DNA from: Sinotaia quadrata
Lineage: Eukaryota; Mollusca; Gastropoda; Architaenioglossa; Viviparidae
Reading direction: 5' to 3'
DNA: 64,000 nucleotides
NCBI GenBank assembly: GCA_028829895.1
Contig: CM054182.1
Coordinates: 37,456,879 to 37,520,878 of the forward strand
Positions 1-14,985 of this stretch are shown here, piece after piece. The notes under the pieces were generated by a model. That model had not been told where the DNA came from and did not search any database. It saw only the letters and a program-made list of their open reading frames with translations. Numbering within the stretch: the stretch's first letter is position 1; every line of letters begins with the position of its first letter. The position numbers and the translations under genes are program-made.

Positions 1-130
1 GTGAGTCAATGATAAAAGGCAGATAAACATACCAGTCAGTGACTAATTTAAGAACCTATGCTTAGTCTTGCAAGTCAATAATAATAAGCAGGTAAACATA
101 CCAGTCGATGAATAAGAAGCTATTCCCCTG
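1..130. repeat. Tandem repeat, ~70-bp unit (left part of a split array)
   Basis: About two copies of a 69-72 bp unit that begins near AAGTCAATGATAATAAGCAG and includes TTAAGAACCTAT. The same unit resumes at 1821, so one array has been split by the sequence between. It lies in what I infer to be a TAF5 intron. Confidence 0.75.
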
Positions 131-1820
131 TTATGGTCACCAAGTGCACTGTAAACTATTTTGGTGGAATGAATGTATTTATACATCAGCTGTCAGTGAG
201 TTTATGTGTGTACGTTTTGTTATGCATATGTATCATCATTGTGACTATAAAGATTTGTTTATTTATTTACTTCAAAATTAGTTAATTATGTTAGGAGTAG
301 ATAGAAATTGTTTTAATTATTTAAATTCTTTAATTGTAATTTAGGGATAGGGATTATATTTTGTTATTAGGAGTCTTGCACCCATAGATGTAATAGGCCA
401 TTTAACAATAGGAATTTTATACCTGGAAAGTCAGGTTGCACGTTTTTGTAATGCAAACTTTCTAGAATCTGAAGGAAGCAACAGAAACTCAGCAGTTACA
501 TATAAAAGAACTTGACGCTATTTTTCGAGTCAGTGTTTGTGTGCATGGGCTCTCAACAAGCGGGGTGTTGGAACGTAACTACATTTTTCTTCTACAATGG
601 GCCCAGATGCAAATTTTATTTGGTAATTGAAAATAAAATTCTCTGTATGTTCGCCGGTCATCTGGCTGAGACCACGTATTCAGGTATTTTCATCCGACTG
701 AGTCTTTCATGGTATTGGCTTCTGCTCTCTACCTGGCTACCCGAGGGAGCCACACCCGTCAACAGTAACTCATTAGTGTTCTTGCATGAAACTGAGGGAG
801 GAATGTTGAGTGAGGAAGGGACATATTTGACCATACATTCAACTGGTTTTCACCATCACTTCGTCTCATGCTTTTCAGGGGAATATTCCTTTGTTCACCA
901 ACAAAGAAGAGCATTGCGCTCTTCGCCCTTTGTGAGCGGTTCACTCTTCAGTGCCAGTTCAGCACTTTATTTTCACTTGTGTCTGCGAACGTGGTCATCA
1001 CTCATCAGTTTCACTGCGTCGTGTATATTACACTTCCCCAGTGGGTGTTTTGGACATTTATAATGATTGTACTTACTGACATTCACCCTTCGTCCAGTGC
1101 GTCTGTCAGTACACACTTCATCATCACTTCATCGTCATTCATCGTTGCTTTCTTCAAATTAGAGTAAGTAGGATATTTGATTAGGGCGCATTACTTGATA
1201 GATAATTAGGAACAATTAGGTTACTTATAGTCTTTTATTTTGAGAATTCATTTGGAACTTAACAAAACTATTGACACTTTGGGTTTTCACCCAGGACTTT
1301 TTATATGAACATTTATTGTTTAGACATTGTTAATATTTAGTAACTGTTTTTGTGTTTTCACCCATGTATTTGTGCATTGCACTGTCATCAGTATATAATT
1401 TATTTTTATTACTTTTTTGTTTATTCATCATTCCATCACTCTGGTCTCCTATCCCATAAATGACCTATTGGATGAGAGACTAACAACTGTCTGCTAGTGT
1501 GCCCCCAATCCCGAGAATAAATTATCATTTATCATTGCTTTATTTACCAAGTCTGTCTTTGTCTGCGAAAGTGGGAACTGGTGCAGTTGATTGTCCGTTT
1601 GTCCTGTTCGTCCCTCATTTCACCTTCACATACCCGCACCCTCACATTCACACCGCTGGCTTTCACACTTTATCCAGCACGCAGAATAAATTATTATCCC
1701 CCCCCCCCCCCCACAAGAACATCTGGTGTCTGTGTGTGAGACTTTGTATTTTACACCTTGCAAGGTTGGGGTGTCATCCAGCTTGATCGCTGCTCCTCTC
1801 CACAAGGGCGGCAGCGACAC
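131..1820. mobile_element. ~1.7 kb insertion inside a tandem array, solo-LTR-like
   Basis: This sequence interrupts a 70-bp tandem array that continues on both sides, so it is an insertion. It opens near TGTTATGGTC (129) and closes near GCAGCGACA (1819), which resembles LTR TG...CA ends. It holds a TATA-like TATAAAAG at 501 and AATAAA at 1517 and 1685. No target-site duplication is evident, and the longest ORF (512-1063) matches nothing I recognise. Solo LTR is a guess; another element class is possible. Confidence 0.35.
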
Positions 1821-1981
1821 AAGTCAATGATAATAAGTAGATGAAGAGAGCAGTCATTGACCAAGTTAAGAACCTATATTTAGTCTTGGAAGTCAATGAT
1901 AGAAAGCAGATGAATACACTAGTCAATGACTAAGTAAAGAAACTATATTCAGATTTGTAAGTCAATGATACAAACAAACCA
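1821..1981. repeat. Tandem repeat, ~70-bp unit (right part of the split array)
   Basis: Just over two copies, at 1821, 1890 and 1960, of the same unit as 1-130, each starting AAGTCAATGATA. Confidence 0.75.
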
Positions 1982-2420
1982 AGTGCGTATCTAAAGAAAC
2001 AACGACCAAGTCAGCACGTACAACATTTAATATTTGTTCCATCAAGCAAGCAACATTCCCTACTGACAGGATAGCTTCCTTTGCTTTGTGAAGTTAACTA
2101 TGGTTCCAAGGCATTCTATACTTGCTAAGGGGTGACAAACACAGAGGGCATTCAGTATCATTCTTAATAACCCAACACATATACTAAATATATAGAGAGA
2201 CCTCTAATTGATCTGTTTATTTATTCTCAATATTTTACCTGATACTGAAATATCTGCTTGCTGAGTTAACAAGACTAGCTGTGTCTATGTTAGTGGATGC
2301 TTATCTGAGAGCACTTGGCTCAACTTGATGACTTATATGGCCTTGATTTGTGGTCAAAACTGGTAATTTGTTGAATGAATTCTTTACTTGTTTGTGCTCC
2401 TAATATACATGTACACTTAC
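1982..2420. other. TAF5 intron sequence, nothing recognised
   Basis: AT-rich sequence downstream, in gene direction, of the donor at 2420. I looked for the next WD40 exon on the minus strand here and across 1-2420 and did not find it. Confidence 0.5.
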
Positions 2421-2532
2421 GTCCACATCGGAAAGATGGCCTACAAACATCCTAAGAGGCTGGTAGTGATCTGTTGACCATAATTTGGTTGTTCGATCCT
2501 GTCCACCTGATATGAAGTAATGACCACAGGGG
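2421..2532 (-). CDS. TAF5: TAF5 coding exon 14 (third/fourth WD40 repeats)
   Basis: Acceptor TTTAG. Reads SPCGHYFISGGQDRTTKLWS...GHLSDVD. Donor GTAAGT at 2420. The next exon is outside the window. Confidence 0.93.
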
Positions 2533-5500
2533 CTAAAGCAAAAATAAATACTTTATCATTATATTTTCAAGTATTTGTAGTCAGAAGTAATTTATATACA
2601 TTATTCCTTCATCAATCAAAATGCAGAATTTATTGCATATATTTTATTTTCTGTAAATAAATTTGCCAAACACACCATACAACTTTCATTATGCAGTTTT
2701 AGTGTTTGGTTTTACACCATGTGCTTTCTTTTGGTGTCTCATCCATTACAAATACCAATTAGTAATCACATTAGATAAAGAAAATAGTTCTATTTTGCAA
2801 TAATAACTTTAAAAAAAATTATTGTCCTATGCATTTGCATTTGTGAATTAAATTAACATGTCTACTGAGAGAATAGGCAAGTCAGAAAGGTTCAGATAAG
2901 TTTAACCAGGAACATGTCTCCATATTTTTTAAACACTCTAATAATTACAAACTGTCATAGTGACAATTACATAGATTTTACAAAAATTCATACAGTTTAT
3001 GAGTGTATACTGTATTTTAAATGCCCCTGGCGCATACCCAATTCTCAATTAAAAAAATCACATTTGTAGTAAAATAAAGTATCATAAATGAGACTAACAA
3101 TAATTCAATCAAAAAAAATAAAGAAAATGCTTTCATTGTTAAAGCAATTATGTACAGAGGTTTGACTGAATGCAAACTTATAAATGAAACAGACATGTCT
3201 TTGAAGTTAGCATTCATAAAAAGAATGGTTTCATAATTATTCCAAATAAATTACAGTAAGTTAGGACAGCATAATTAACTTACCTAAAACGCACATCCCA
3301 TACAGGATAATTGTGACCTTTATAACAGACTATGTTGGCCCAAATCAGAAGACTCCATAACCTAACTAAAGAAAAAATAAATATTGTATTACAAATTATT
3401 TAAAGCAGAGCTGATTTTTAAACATAATAAAGAAGCAGCAAATTTAAAAAGGACACATCAAAAATATTTATAACAGTGCACAAGACTTTATTTTGTCTCA
3501 AGACACGACACACATCTTAAAGATAACAAAATCAATATATATAATTATTTGAAATATTTAAAAAAATACCTTGTTATAAAATTCATTTTATGCACAGATA
3601 TAATATAAATATATAAAATTTTATGCTCTTACTGGTGCCATCTTCAGATCCAGAAATAAGGTAAGACCTGTCTAGGCTGAAAGAGACAGCATAAACTGGA
3701 CCACTGTGACCAACCAGTATCTTTGTGTCTGTTGCTGTTCGGTCATCCATCATCCGCTCTAGAACATCATCTATAATTATAAATATGAGAATGTATTGGT
3801 ATATGTGTACACACATGAATGCAAGTACACATATCTATCTATTTATCTATTCTACACATATATACATCTACCTATTTATCTATCTCCTATCTATCCACAC
3901 ATGCACGCACATCTCATATGTTATATATTGAATATATTGAGCCTTGCCCCAATTGCATGTGTCATATGTACAGACTGTCAGAAAGAGAAATAGAGCATTT
4001 TTGCTGTATGTTTCATAAGAACCTTACATGGGTGTACAAGAAGGTGAATCTTTAGATGGAAGGGTTTTGATGAGTGAGAATGATTCTAGCGCCCAGGTCC
4101 GTCTTAATAGCATTACAGGCCCACGGGCAAAGCAGTGTGCTGGTGCCCCTACCTTCACAACCACTCACAGGAATAAAAATGTAAATGGTAGATAAAATGC
4201 CCTATGTTCATGAGGTCCCAGGCAACTGCCCAGCATGCCCTATGTTCAGGAAGCCCCAGGCAACTGCCCAGCGTGCCCTATGTTCATGAGGCCCCAGGCA
4301 ATTGCCCAGCATGCCCATGCATTAAGACGGCACCCCAAAGTGGGTTCCAAAAACAGAAGCTCACATTTAATACCAAGTGACTCAGAAACCAGTGACACCC
4401 ATGATACACAGAAGATACATTCAACAGACAAATACTATATCATATTATATATAGTGCCTTAATGGAGAAAGACTACTCTAGATAATTAACTGTTACTATG
4501 GCTGAATGAACAAATTTACTGCTACTGCTGATTATGCGATAACCTTTCTTAAGTGAATCCATTATTGGCATGGTTAATAAATTTAACTCTCTGATCACTA
4601 CTGACCTATTTCATAAGTCTGTCTTTAACTCTCTCTCTAAGTCTTTACTGGTGAACAGACAAAGACATTTTTGCTTTCTTATTTCACACATTCTAGTACT
4701 TTTCCATGGAAAATTTTCCTTTTAGAACACATCCTGGATAGAATCTAAATCCAGTGGCTATATAACAATCTTTTGCAATCAAACAAATGGAACATGTATT
4801 AATATGACCATACAAGTTTCTTTTTATAACTTGGCAAGTGATTTCACTGTAAAGTTTCAAGAACATTTACTTGTTAGCAGAGTTTATAAAAAGATTGGCC
4901 CAATAGGCAGCTATAGTTGGCATAGTATACTGCAAAAGCAGTTAGAGAGATTCCAAAGAGATCAAAACAACATTCAGAAGATGAACACCACTGTAAGCCA
5001 GGGATGGGGGGGTGGGGGTGGGGGAGCAGACAAGCATATCCTGATTATCTGCGGAAGCAAGACCCAATGGAAAGTTTGTGTGTTTACTAAACCACATCAA
5101 TGTAAGGGAAGTAATAATGGACCACATAAAAGCATGGGAAATAATAATAGATAAGAGGATTCTGCATCTCCCTCTAGCTTTGAATTCAATGCCTTTCAAG
5201 GTACCCAAGGACCATGCCAAAGTTCAACACATTAACTCAAAAGATTCTATCTTCTCTCAAGAAAATACTAGTGAAGTGGGATCACAATGGCTCTTCCTGG
5301 TTCCAAAACTCACAGGGTATTAGAGGACAATCAACAATTAGAATGCTCTCAACCTGCTTACTCTATTCCACCACTTTAAAATGCTGTCCATGCAACATTC
5401 TTCTTCAGTGACACTTTGCTGTAAGCCTAGAAAACAGGAAGCTGAGGAATATTTGAATTAGCAGGGAATGTTTGGAGTGTTAGTATACAATCTTTTGAGC

Positions 5501-8500
5501 TTTAAAGAAGTAGTTATAAAAATGTTTCTTCAGCCATAATTATACATATTCTGTACATTCACTCATCAAAGAGTAATTCTACCAATTCTACTGAAATCTG
5601 AGTTCATTTACTGTAAAAAAAACTTTCTTGTGCAGCAGTTTCAGCGATTTCTTTCATATACTGGATGATGACATTTACATATATCAACTTTTTCTAATCT
5701 CTTCAGCATTGTTGCTTTGTTAGTGTATAAATGACTTCTAAGAATACTTTGACTTGTTATAGTAAACCTTCTCCACTTAGTAGAGGCTCTAACTGGATGG
5801 GAATAAATCTCAATTCTGTCTTTATAAAAGTAAAGTACTTAGGACTGTATACAAGCAAAAGAAAATGAGAAATATGCTAATTCCGTGAATACATTTAACA
5901 AACTTTCACAATATGCTCCAACGCTTACCTGCCTCCTTGTCAATGTATTCAAGGTCACCTGGTGGTTTCATCGATCTCAACTTGTTAGGAGTCAGACTCC
6001 AGACATGGATGTTTGAATCTTGCAGTCCTGCTGCCATCATGCTGGAATCATCTGTGAAGTCCACACATGTAACTCTGTTTTGCAAATAAAAGAAGAACTG
6101 GAATTTAATCATGTACAAAAGTAATTGGAAGCTTCCAACAAAAATGACTATCTAGTATCAGATGTTATCTGCCCATTAATGTCCCACATGCATAGATTTT
6201 TTGACTAGTTAACTTCTACTTTGCATAAAGAAATGGCTTTTATGGATGCTTTAAAACAAACATTTTAACTGTTAACTACTGTTGAGAATTATCAAGATTG
6301 ATTTGTGAATCAACATTTCTATAATACTTCAAGAAGATGAAAAAATGTAAAACAAAACATATTGTCTGAAAGGAAATAATTGGTTCTGGGATATCTGCAT
6401 TCCCGTGGCACTGAATTAAATTTTAAAATAAATTAGTTACTTTGAAAAAAAGAAAAAATGTTTATAAATAGCTATAACTAGAATTCCTATTGTTTATAAA
6501 AAATATTTAAGTGTAAAGTATGAATGGGAATTACACATATAATGGAAGGCCTCTTCCAGGGAAGATAAATGAAAGCTCACCAGCAGATGGTCAAATGAGT
6601 AGCCAAAAGTTTCAATTTAAATGGTTTACAACTATTCCTAAATTCCAAGCAGGTAAAATGAAAGCCCATTTAGATCTTTCTCTCCGGAGTGACACAAAAT
6701 TTGACTGAGGATATGATATGCCCATTGAATTGAATGTAACAGCAAGCTTTGACCTATAACCATTAAAAAGTGGCAACTTCCAATCTCTTTATTTCAAACA
6801 ACCATATCTCCCCCCTCCTTTTTAAAAACTATTGCTATAGGACCCGTAAAAGGATTAAAGCATCTAACACCATGCCAGTGATGAAACAAATTCAATTTGT
6901 TCAAGTACACCATTAAAGTGACATAACTTCCAACAGCTGCAATGCATAACAATGTCACATGGCTGAACAATCACCTTTGCAATCCTGCCTTCATAAGATC
7001 CATGTGTGCGAAACTTGAAATTTGGCTTTGGATGGAAGACCAACACAAAAGGCTGTCTAAAGTTCAATCAGTTTCTTTGGAATTTGTAACACATATGCTA
7101 GCAATATAATTATCCAAGCCTTCACCCACGTGAATAAGGCTATCAGAATTAGCATGGTTTTCACTGACTTTCTGAGATCTATCAGGATTTGGGGGATTAA
7201 AAAGACAAGGGGAAGGGAAGATGTATACCTGCCTGTTGTTTCAAGTGACTGAAAAGATATCTACTGCATACATGGTCTGATAAAAAAACAAGACAAACAC
7301 CCAATAGCCAATGGTACATTTTGTGGCAGAGATCTATGTGAGGTCTGACGGTCCTAGAGAAGGGAAAATTTTACTTGGAAAGACTGCCTGCTATCACATT
7401 CAGTTGTGTCATGCTTGGATATTTCTGCCGGTGCACCATAACAGGATCTATGTGAAGAAAAGTCATGAACCGATGATATGAATTGGGGAACGGGTATTAG
7501 ACATATACTAACCTCTCATAAAAGTTGAGGGAATGTGTATTAGCCATATACTAACCCCTAGTAAGAGTTGAGGGAATGTGTATTAGCCATATACTAACCC
7601 CTAGTAAGAGTTGAGGAATGTGTATTAGCCATATACTAACCCCTAGTAAGAGTTGAGGAATGTGTATTAGCCATATACTAACCCTTGTAAAGGTTGAGGA
7701 ATGTGTATTAGCCATATATTAACCCCTTGTAAAGGTTGAGGAATGTGTATTAGCCATATACTAACCCCTAGTAAGAGTTGAGGAATGTGTATTAGCCATA
7801 TACTAACCCCTTGTAAAGGTTGAGGAATGTGTATTAGCCATGCCTAGTAAGAGTTGAGGAACATGTATTAGCCCCTAGTAAGAATTGAGGAACATTAGCC
7901 ATATACTAACCCCTAGTAAGAGTTGAGAAATGTCTATTAGCTATATACATCCCCCTTAGTAAGAGTTCAGGAATGTGTATTAGCCATATACTAAATCCTA
8001 GTAAGAGTAGAGGAACATATATTAGCCATATATTAAACCCTGGCATGAGTTGAGGAAAGTGTATTAGTTATATACTAAACCCTGGCATGGTTTGGGGAGC
8101 ATGAATTAGCCATATTACTAACCCCTGACATGAGTTGAGGAATGTATAGAAACAGATAGATGGAAGATGCTCTGCACTAAGCTTGACACGCTTCAATGCC
8201 TCTCTGTATGCAGTCACCTTTTCAACTTTGTCTTGGTCTTTTCTGAAAATAAAGAACAAAAAACCCTTACCTGTGTAGTTAAAAAAGTAAAAAACAAAAA
8301 ACAAATGTAATAATAGAAATACCAAAAAAAAAATAACATAAAATCCTAACAAACAAGAAATTCTAAACAAAGGGGAATGACTTTCAGAAAAAGTACTGTA
8401 TTTTTAAAAGTTCTTATTAAGAACTCAACATTTTATCCCTGCTCTTTTTCTGCATGACATCTATTTGGTACACTGCCAACAATGCATCTAGCATATCAAG

Positions 8501-11500
8501 AAACCAAAGCAGATTCACCACCATGACACAGTGCATTTGCAAATAATGCCATCACTCTAAAGATCAAACCTTTAAAACAGTTTATCATTAGAGAATCCAC
8601 ACTGATTGGTAACTGCACAAACATATTGATACATGCATGCATGCACCATAAACAATAATTAATGCCACCATTTTGCAAACCTGAGAGAACATAACCAGCG
8701 CTAAAGACAACAACATTAAGTCATAAAGTAATTTTGAAAAATTACATGCTAACACCAGGGAGAGAGAAGGGTAAGAGTGATATTAAAAACAAACACACAG
8801 TATAGTTGATGGCAGCAAATAAGGAAAAAAAATAATTTTGATAGAAAGAAGCAAGAAAGAAAACTGGAGATAAAGAATATCTTGGTCTGGTGGTTAAGAG
8901 ATCTCTATTATCTCTCCTTGTATTGACAACTTGTATTATACATGGATATTAGTTACGGTAAAATAATTTCTGAGTGCAGGTGTGCACGCACACATACATT
9001 ATGATGCAAATTTAACTAAAACAGTTATCTTTCTAAAATATTCAACAGATGTCACAACTACAGCAGTTAGTCTGCCCTTAACATTTAAGCCCACCACGGA
9101 ACCCTCGGTTATCCACAAAAAACCAAATGGAAAACCATTAAAGTAAGGAATCCCAAAGAAATAGTTACAATTAATCCTTTATCTCCTTTAGTTATTAGAA
9201 ACACTTTGTTTTCTGACCTCACCAATTCAAAATAAACAGATATCATACATACAACTGTTGCCAACTCTTATTCAAATAAAACTAAGTTTTACAAAGTATA
9301 AAGTAAATTATTTGCATGCATACAAGAAACTTACAATTCTGGTAGGGGAATTCGAGTTGGTGCTGGTGCATTTGGGTCATTCTTAGATTTTTTCATTAAC
9401 AAGGGATCTTTTTTGGCCTTCTTCTTCTGCAAAAAAAATTGTTTGAAAAGATTATTTGTATGAATTAAATCATTTAAAATGCTAACTTTAAACTATATCT
9501 CTAGATAACTAGTAAGTATAACTAATGAAGATTATTATGATAAATTTTACTCCCTTCAGTTTTCAAGTGCTCCATTCCACTTACTGTAAACATTCTGAAA
9601 CTGTATGGTAAAAGTAAATTAATTTTAATTTAAGCAATACCTTAGACTTGTTGCCAGGGTCACCCCCTTCTCCTTCTCCACCATCCTCTTCTTCTTCTAG
9701 TGGAATGTTTAAGTCAGGCTCTTTCAGGAGACCATAATACACTTTGGCTTTGTTGGCTACAATTTTTGTACAAATAAATGACTTTTGTATAAGTTCTCTA
9801 TCGGAAAGTCAGAATTGTTAAAGGTGACTATAATAAATTTTACTTTGCTGGCTGCTAATAAGTGTTTTAATGGCTCTTTAAAAAAATATAATATACTTTA
9901 CTTTGTTGACTGTAAATAAGTGACTTTTGTTTAAATTTGGGTAAAAAAAAGAAAAGGAGAAATAAGGATATGTGCATAAAAGGCAGATAATTTTTAATGA
10001 ATAAAAATACAACCCCACCACCACCTACTCCACCTGACAGAAGATGAAAGCTATAAATCAATGAACTTAAAAATGAATTGCCCTACTACCTCTACCAACA
10101 CACAACCTATATTAACAAAAACAAAACCTACTTTACATACTGAAATACACAAAGAGAAATAATTACAATATTAAAAAAAATACTTTTTGAATTGTCATTT
10201 ACCTTCCTTTTCAGCTTCTCCTAATACAGCCCCACTCATGGCATGTATCTGTTCTTGGGTCCTTGGTATTCCATCAAAAACTGTAATGCCAACAATGAAA
10301 TTATGTAATAATAGATCGATACTGAGTTCTATAAGAGAAAAATAAACTACGCAATCATCATCTCCATACTTCTCAATTCAAAATTTTTAGTATCCATTAA
10401 TAATATGTTGTTAGTTTTTATCTACACCACAGCAAATATGTTGAAGGAAAAAATGTGAGGATATAGATAAAGTCAACTGACCCTCAATAAAAAGATGTTC
10501 CTGGATTATGTTGATTAGCAGAGTCAAGTGGCGTTCTTGAAGATGCCGCTTAAGATGGGTGTATGAATCTCTTGACATTCTGATCACAAAACGGCTGGAC
10601 CTGGAAATAAAATAAGATTTCTTTTTCTGAATGCAATGTTGATGCAAAAGACTCATACTAACTGAATACACTAAGAACCCAGATATAAAGACATTTAAAA
10701 TCTCAAAATAAGAACCATGACTGAGACACAAAGACATTTAAACAAAAAAATTTCATACTGAGCACAGTTTTATTAAAACCAACACTAATGACTGCATACT
10801 TGAAAATGTCAGGTAGTTGATTAGCTTCCAGATGTTCTCGAAGTCGGACTGTGGCCAATTTGGCCAAGTCAGCTTGGTAATAATCCTCTTGGTCACCATG
10901 ATACTTCTCAAAGAACTGTCCAGCTGCAAATGGAAAAAAGATATGAAAAAGACAAAACAAAACAGTTTTAAAAATCAACACAATTATTTCCAAAAACAAA
11001 AATTAAAATTTGTCAGCTTTATTCTTTATTATTAATTTAATGTTTATATTTATTCATTGAACCTATTGACTATACTATTGTTATTTAATTAGGAACATTC
11101 TTTGTCTTTCAAGGTTAACAGTGTCAACTGTTAAACTCTGAATTTATTAAATGAATCCACAATAAAATACTGTAATAATTTAAAATAACCTATAAATATG
11201 TTTTCTTTATTTTATTTAAAAAGTAAGTGTCTTGATTGTGCCTCACCATGTCACATCTTGCATACACAATTTATGAATCCTTATGCACCCCTAGCCAATT
11301 TCAATGAGGAAAAATATAAGTTCCATAGTACTAGAGCACTCTGAGATATACAAATACACTTATCACCAAAGGGATGGGGACGATGAAAGAAGTAAAGAGT
11401 AATCAATAATCATGTCACCAAGTTAGAAGCAGGGTGATAGAAGTATGGTATCCCCATTTCACATTTCAAGAATGTGAAATGGGGATGTCACCGTAATTTG

Positions 11501-14500
11501 TCATTAATGTCACCAAAGTTACACACAACTTTATTCAGTTCTTTGGTGATTTGTCAACACTATGTAAGGATTTGTTGGATGTTAGTCACAGCATCTGAAA
11601 AGAGTCATCATGGATTTTATTCTTGTTCTTTTTAATAGTGTAAGCAGAGTTAAGGATATTAATGTGCTTGTATGCAAGATTGCAAATGGAATGAAAAATG
11701 TAAACATTACAGGACAATACAAAGTAAATATCACACTCACCCTTTCAAAACAATAGTAGGTAATTATAACTTTTCTGAAGATTATGATTTATATTTATTG
11801 TTCTATGGTTTCTCTCTCATAAATTAAAAGAAAATGAAATCACTTGTCTCACAAATCACTCATAAAGCATACACTTTGGGGATAACAGACAATTTAAAAT
11901 CAATGGTTGATGAAAGCAAAAATGAAAATTAACAGATTATACAATTGTGGAAATCACTGCTATGAAGAAAATAACAACAAAGTATTTACCTAAATCAAGA
12001 ACAAAGTTATTTACAGCATTAAATTTAGAGTACAAATTGTTTTCCTAAGCTACTCTTGTAATTTTAAAAGCCAACAACAATAATACAGAGTATAATATAA
12101 ATAAACTTCAAAATATATTATTCATTTATCAATTATTGTATATCATTTGATTGGAAGCTTTGATACATCAACCTGGCACTGAAAGAACAGCAATAAACAA
12201 AGACAGAATGAAAAAGAGAGAAAAATGATTAACTTCAACAAACCGTGCCATTCATGCTGGTTGTATACAAGTTCTAGGTACATATGAATGAAGACAGGGT
12301 AGAGAACTGTTGCTAGTTCAACCTGAAACAAATTGGCAAAATATTACTTGCAGTCTTAAATCGGAATGACAGAGCACCACTATTGTGTAACAAATATGAT
12401 GCTTTCTTGTTTATTTCTATAATTATTTTAACTGATGGATCTGAAAGACTAGCCAACAATAAAGGTATAAAATATCTTACCATTTTGATACTACATGTAT
12501 ATAAGGTCTTCCACTATATAAACAAAACTAAATTGTCTTAAATTAAGTTCATGGTGATTCCAATAACATAGCAGCCTTAAAATATACCAAAAAATAGGAA
12601 CATTCTTCATCATTAAGTCTATATAGTTTGTTTGAGACAAAAAATACTGCACGCGTACTGAAATGCTTTGAAAGAATTGTGGTCAATGACCAAAATCACA
12701 GAAGACTGTCAACAACAATGGCAGATTGTATTGAGTACTGTCGCATTCAACTCGGCGACATTGAACCAGTTTCCACTTTGCATTCTCGTGCATTACTCTG
12801 TTTGAGATTGTTAGTTGATAAGTTAAATCAATTATTTTCAGTTTTTGGTGTATATTTTTTTGTTTTATTAAGGACTATATTAACTGATAAATAAGAACTT
12901 TCAGGGTCTATAGGTATACAGTAGTATTAATCTTTTAAGGCGTTGATGGGTGAACACAGAAAATAACTTTGTGAATTTATGCCTACCTTATCCATAGCTT
13001 AAATTTTGTATCATTCAATAGGAGAAAGATTTATTTTCAATATAATGTATTTCGTTTATTCGGATCTCATGTTATTTGTTTTTAATTCTTTTTATTTTAT
13101 GGTCACGTGACCACTTTTTTTCGTCCAATATTGCATTAGCAGGGCACAGTGTAAACAATTAGGTCACTAGATGTTTTTTTTAAAAAAATTTTAGTTATTA
13201 TTTTTACCAGATTTTCTTTTCTTTTTTAAAATTCTAATAGACACAAGTGAGTTATATATTTATTAGCTGTATTTTGCAATCTTATTTTTCCACAATAAAT
13301 ATAAGAGTTGATGCACATACTATTACAAGGCCTACAGTACAGAATTTAACTTTGGTGGTGGTGGGTGAACTCTGAAAATGATTTTAGAATTTATATTCCT
13401 TATCTAAAGCTTAAGGTGGCACACCTAGATGAAATCCACTAAATATCAACAAAAAAAAAATTGTATCAAATAAATGAAGGAAATTTTTATTCAAATTTTC
13501 AGAAACTGATGAAAAATGGTCGATGATTCAAAATATATAGGCCTACTCACTTTTCTGATGAATTTACTAGGTGTAGAATCAAAATTATTAATTAAAATAT
13601 AAGCATATTTTCTGAGATTTAAAATTTGTTAATTCTTTTGGACATGATTGTAAGAAAACCTTAAAATATATAGCCAAAATATATGGCAGTCAATTAATAA
13701 TAATATACTGTAATATCTGGCTTCTGGGTCTCTGCCTAGTGTGTAGCAATCATTCAGCTGATGGAGCACATATTTTATTAAATAATAATTTTAAAAAAAT
13801 AATTATAATTCCATATCTACACTATACAAATATATAAAAAAAAGTTAGAGATTCAGAAGCCAGCTTATATTGTCCTTAAACGGTGTTCAAAATTCTGTGC
13901 AGATATCTTTAATAGGTTTTTTAGATATCCTGCATAACCGAAATTGTTGACCGATTTTCAGTTAACTTTTTAACCATAAACGTCTCCCATAGTATACCCT
14001 CATTTTTTATTGAAAATATCTTCAAAACTATTGTGATTTGTCCAAAAATAAAAGCAGTTTCATAAAATTCAGCCATTTTTCTACCAGAAAAGACCAATAA
14101 AAATGTTGTTGTTGAATATTTTTAATTTTTCATGCTTTTTGAGCTAGGTGTGCCACCTTACGTGTTGTACCATTCAAAAGGGGAAATATTTATAATGTAC
14201 AAATATTTTTTGTAAGCATGTAAGTGAAAAGACTGGCTGAAAAAAGATGATGTAGAGGTAATAAATGGCTGTCTTTTACTGCAGCTATGAAATTCTGTCG
14301 GTGTCCAGTGAAGGCAGATTGTGGAATAATGGTCTACCAGCAGATTGCATCGCTTATTTAGGTTAAGCACCATAACATCAAACATTTTGTTAAATTAGAA
14401 TGAATGATTGGCAAATGTCTGAGTGTGTATGTACAAAATATGAAGATTTCTTTATTGTGGTGAGTGCATTCTTAATATAGATTTTTCCAAAGCATCTCTG

Positions 14501-14953
14501 TAGCTCAATTATAAGCAGAGTTATTACAGTTTTAACATTTATAGCAATTTCGTCCATTTTGTCTTAATGGTGTTAGAGCTTTTTCCAACCCGAAAATGAA
14601 TAAATTGCTAATTTTGACTGACAGTGTATTTGAAAATAATATTGCAAAGCCTCTAAAAAAAAAAATTAGCCATATTTGTATGTTGGATACTACTTATGTG
14701 GAGAGTCTGAAATATATTGTTTATCATTTATTCATTTTGTGGACCTTCAAAGTGAGCTATTTGTACAATTTAATTTTTGAGCATAAAAGTTTGCAAAAAA
14801 TTAAATACTGAAAAATTGGTAACTTTGATTCTAATTGAGTTACAAAAACTGATCTTAGTATCATTGAAATCAGCAGAAAAAGTTCTGTCTCTCTAAATAC
14901 TTTTAAATTATTATTGGTAATGATTCTGAAAATTATGTTTGGAATACCTAATA

Positions 14954-14985
<32 letters not shown>

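Noticed and set aside
512..1063. 183-codon ORF in the left insertion
   Set aside because: No transposase, polymerase or gag-like motif; low-information sequence with overlapping open frames on both strands.
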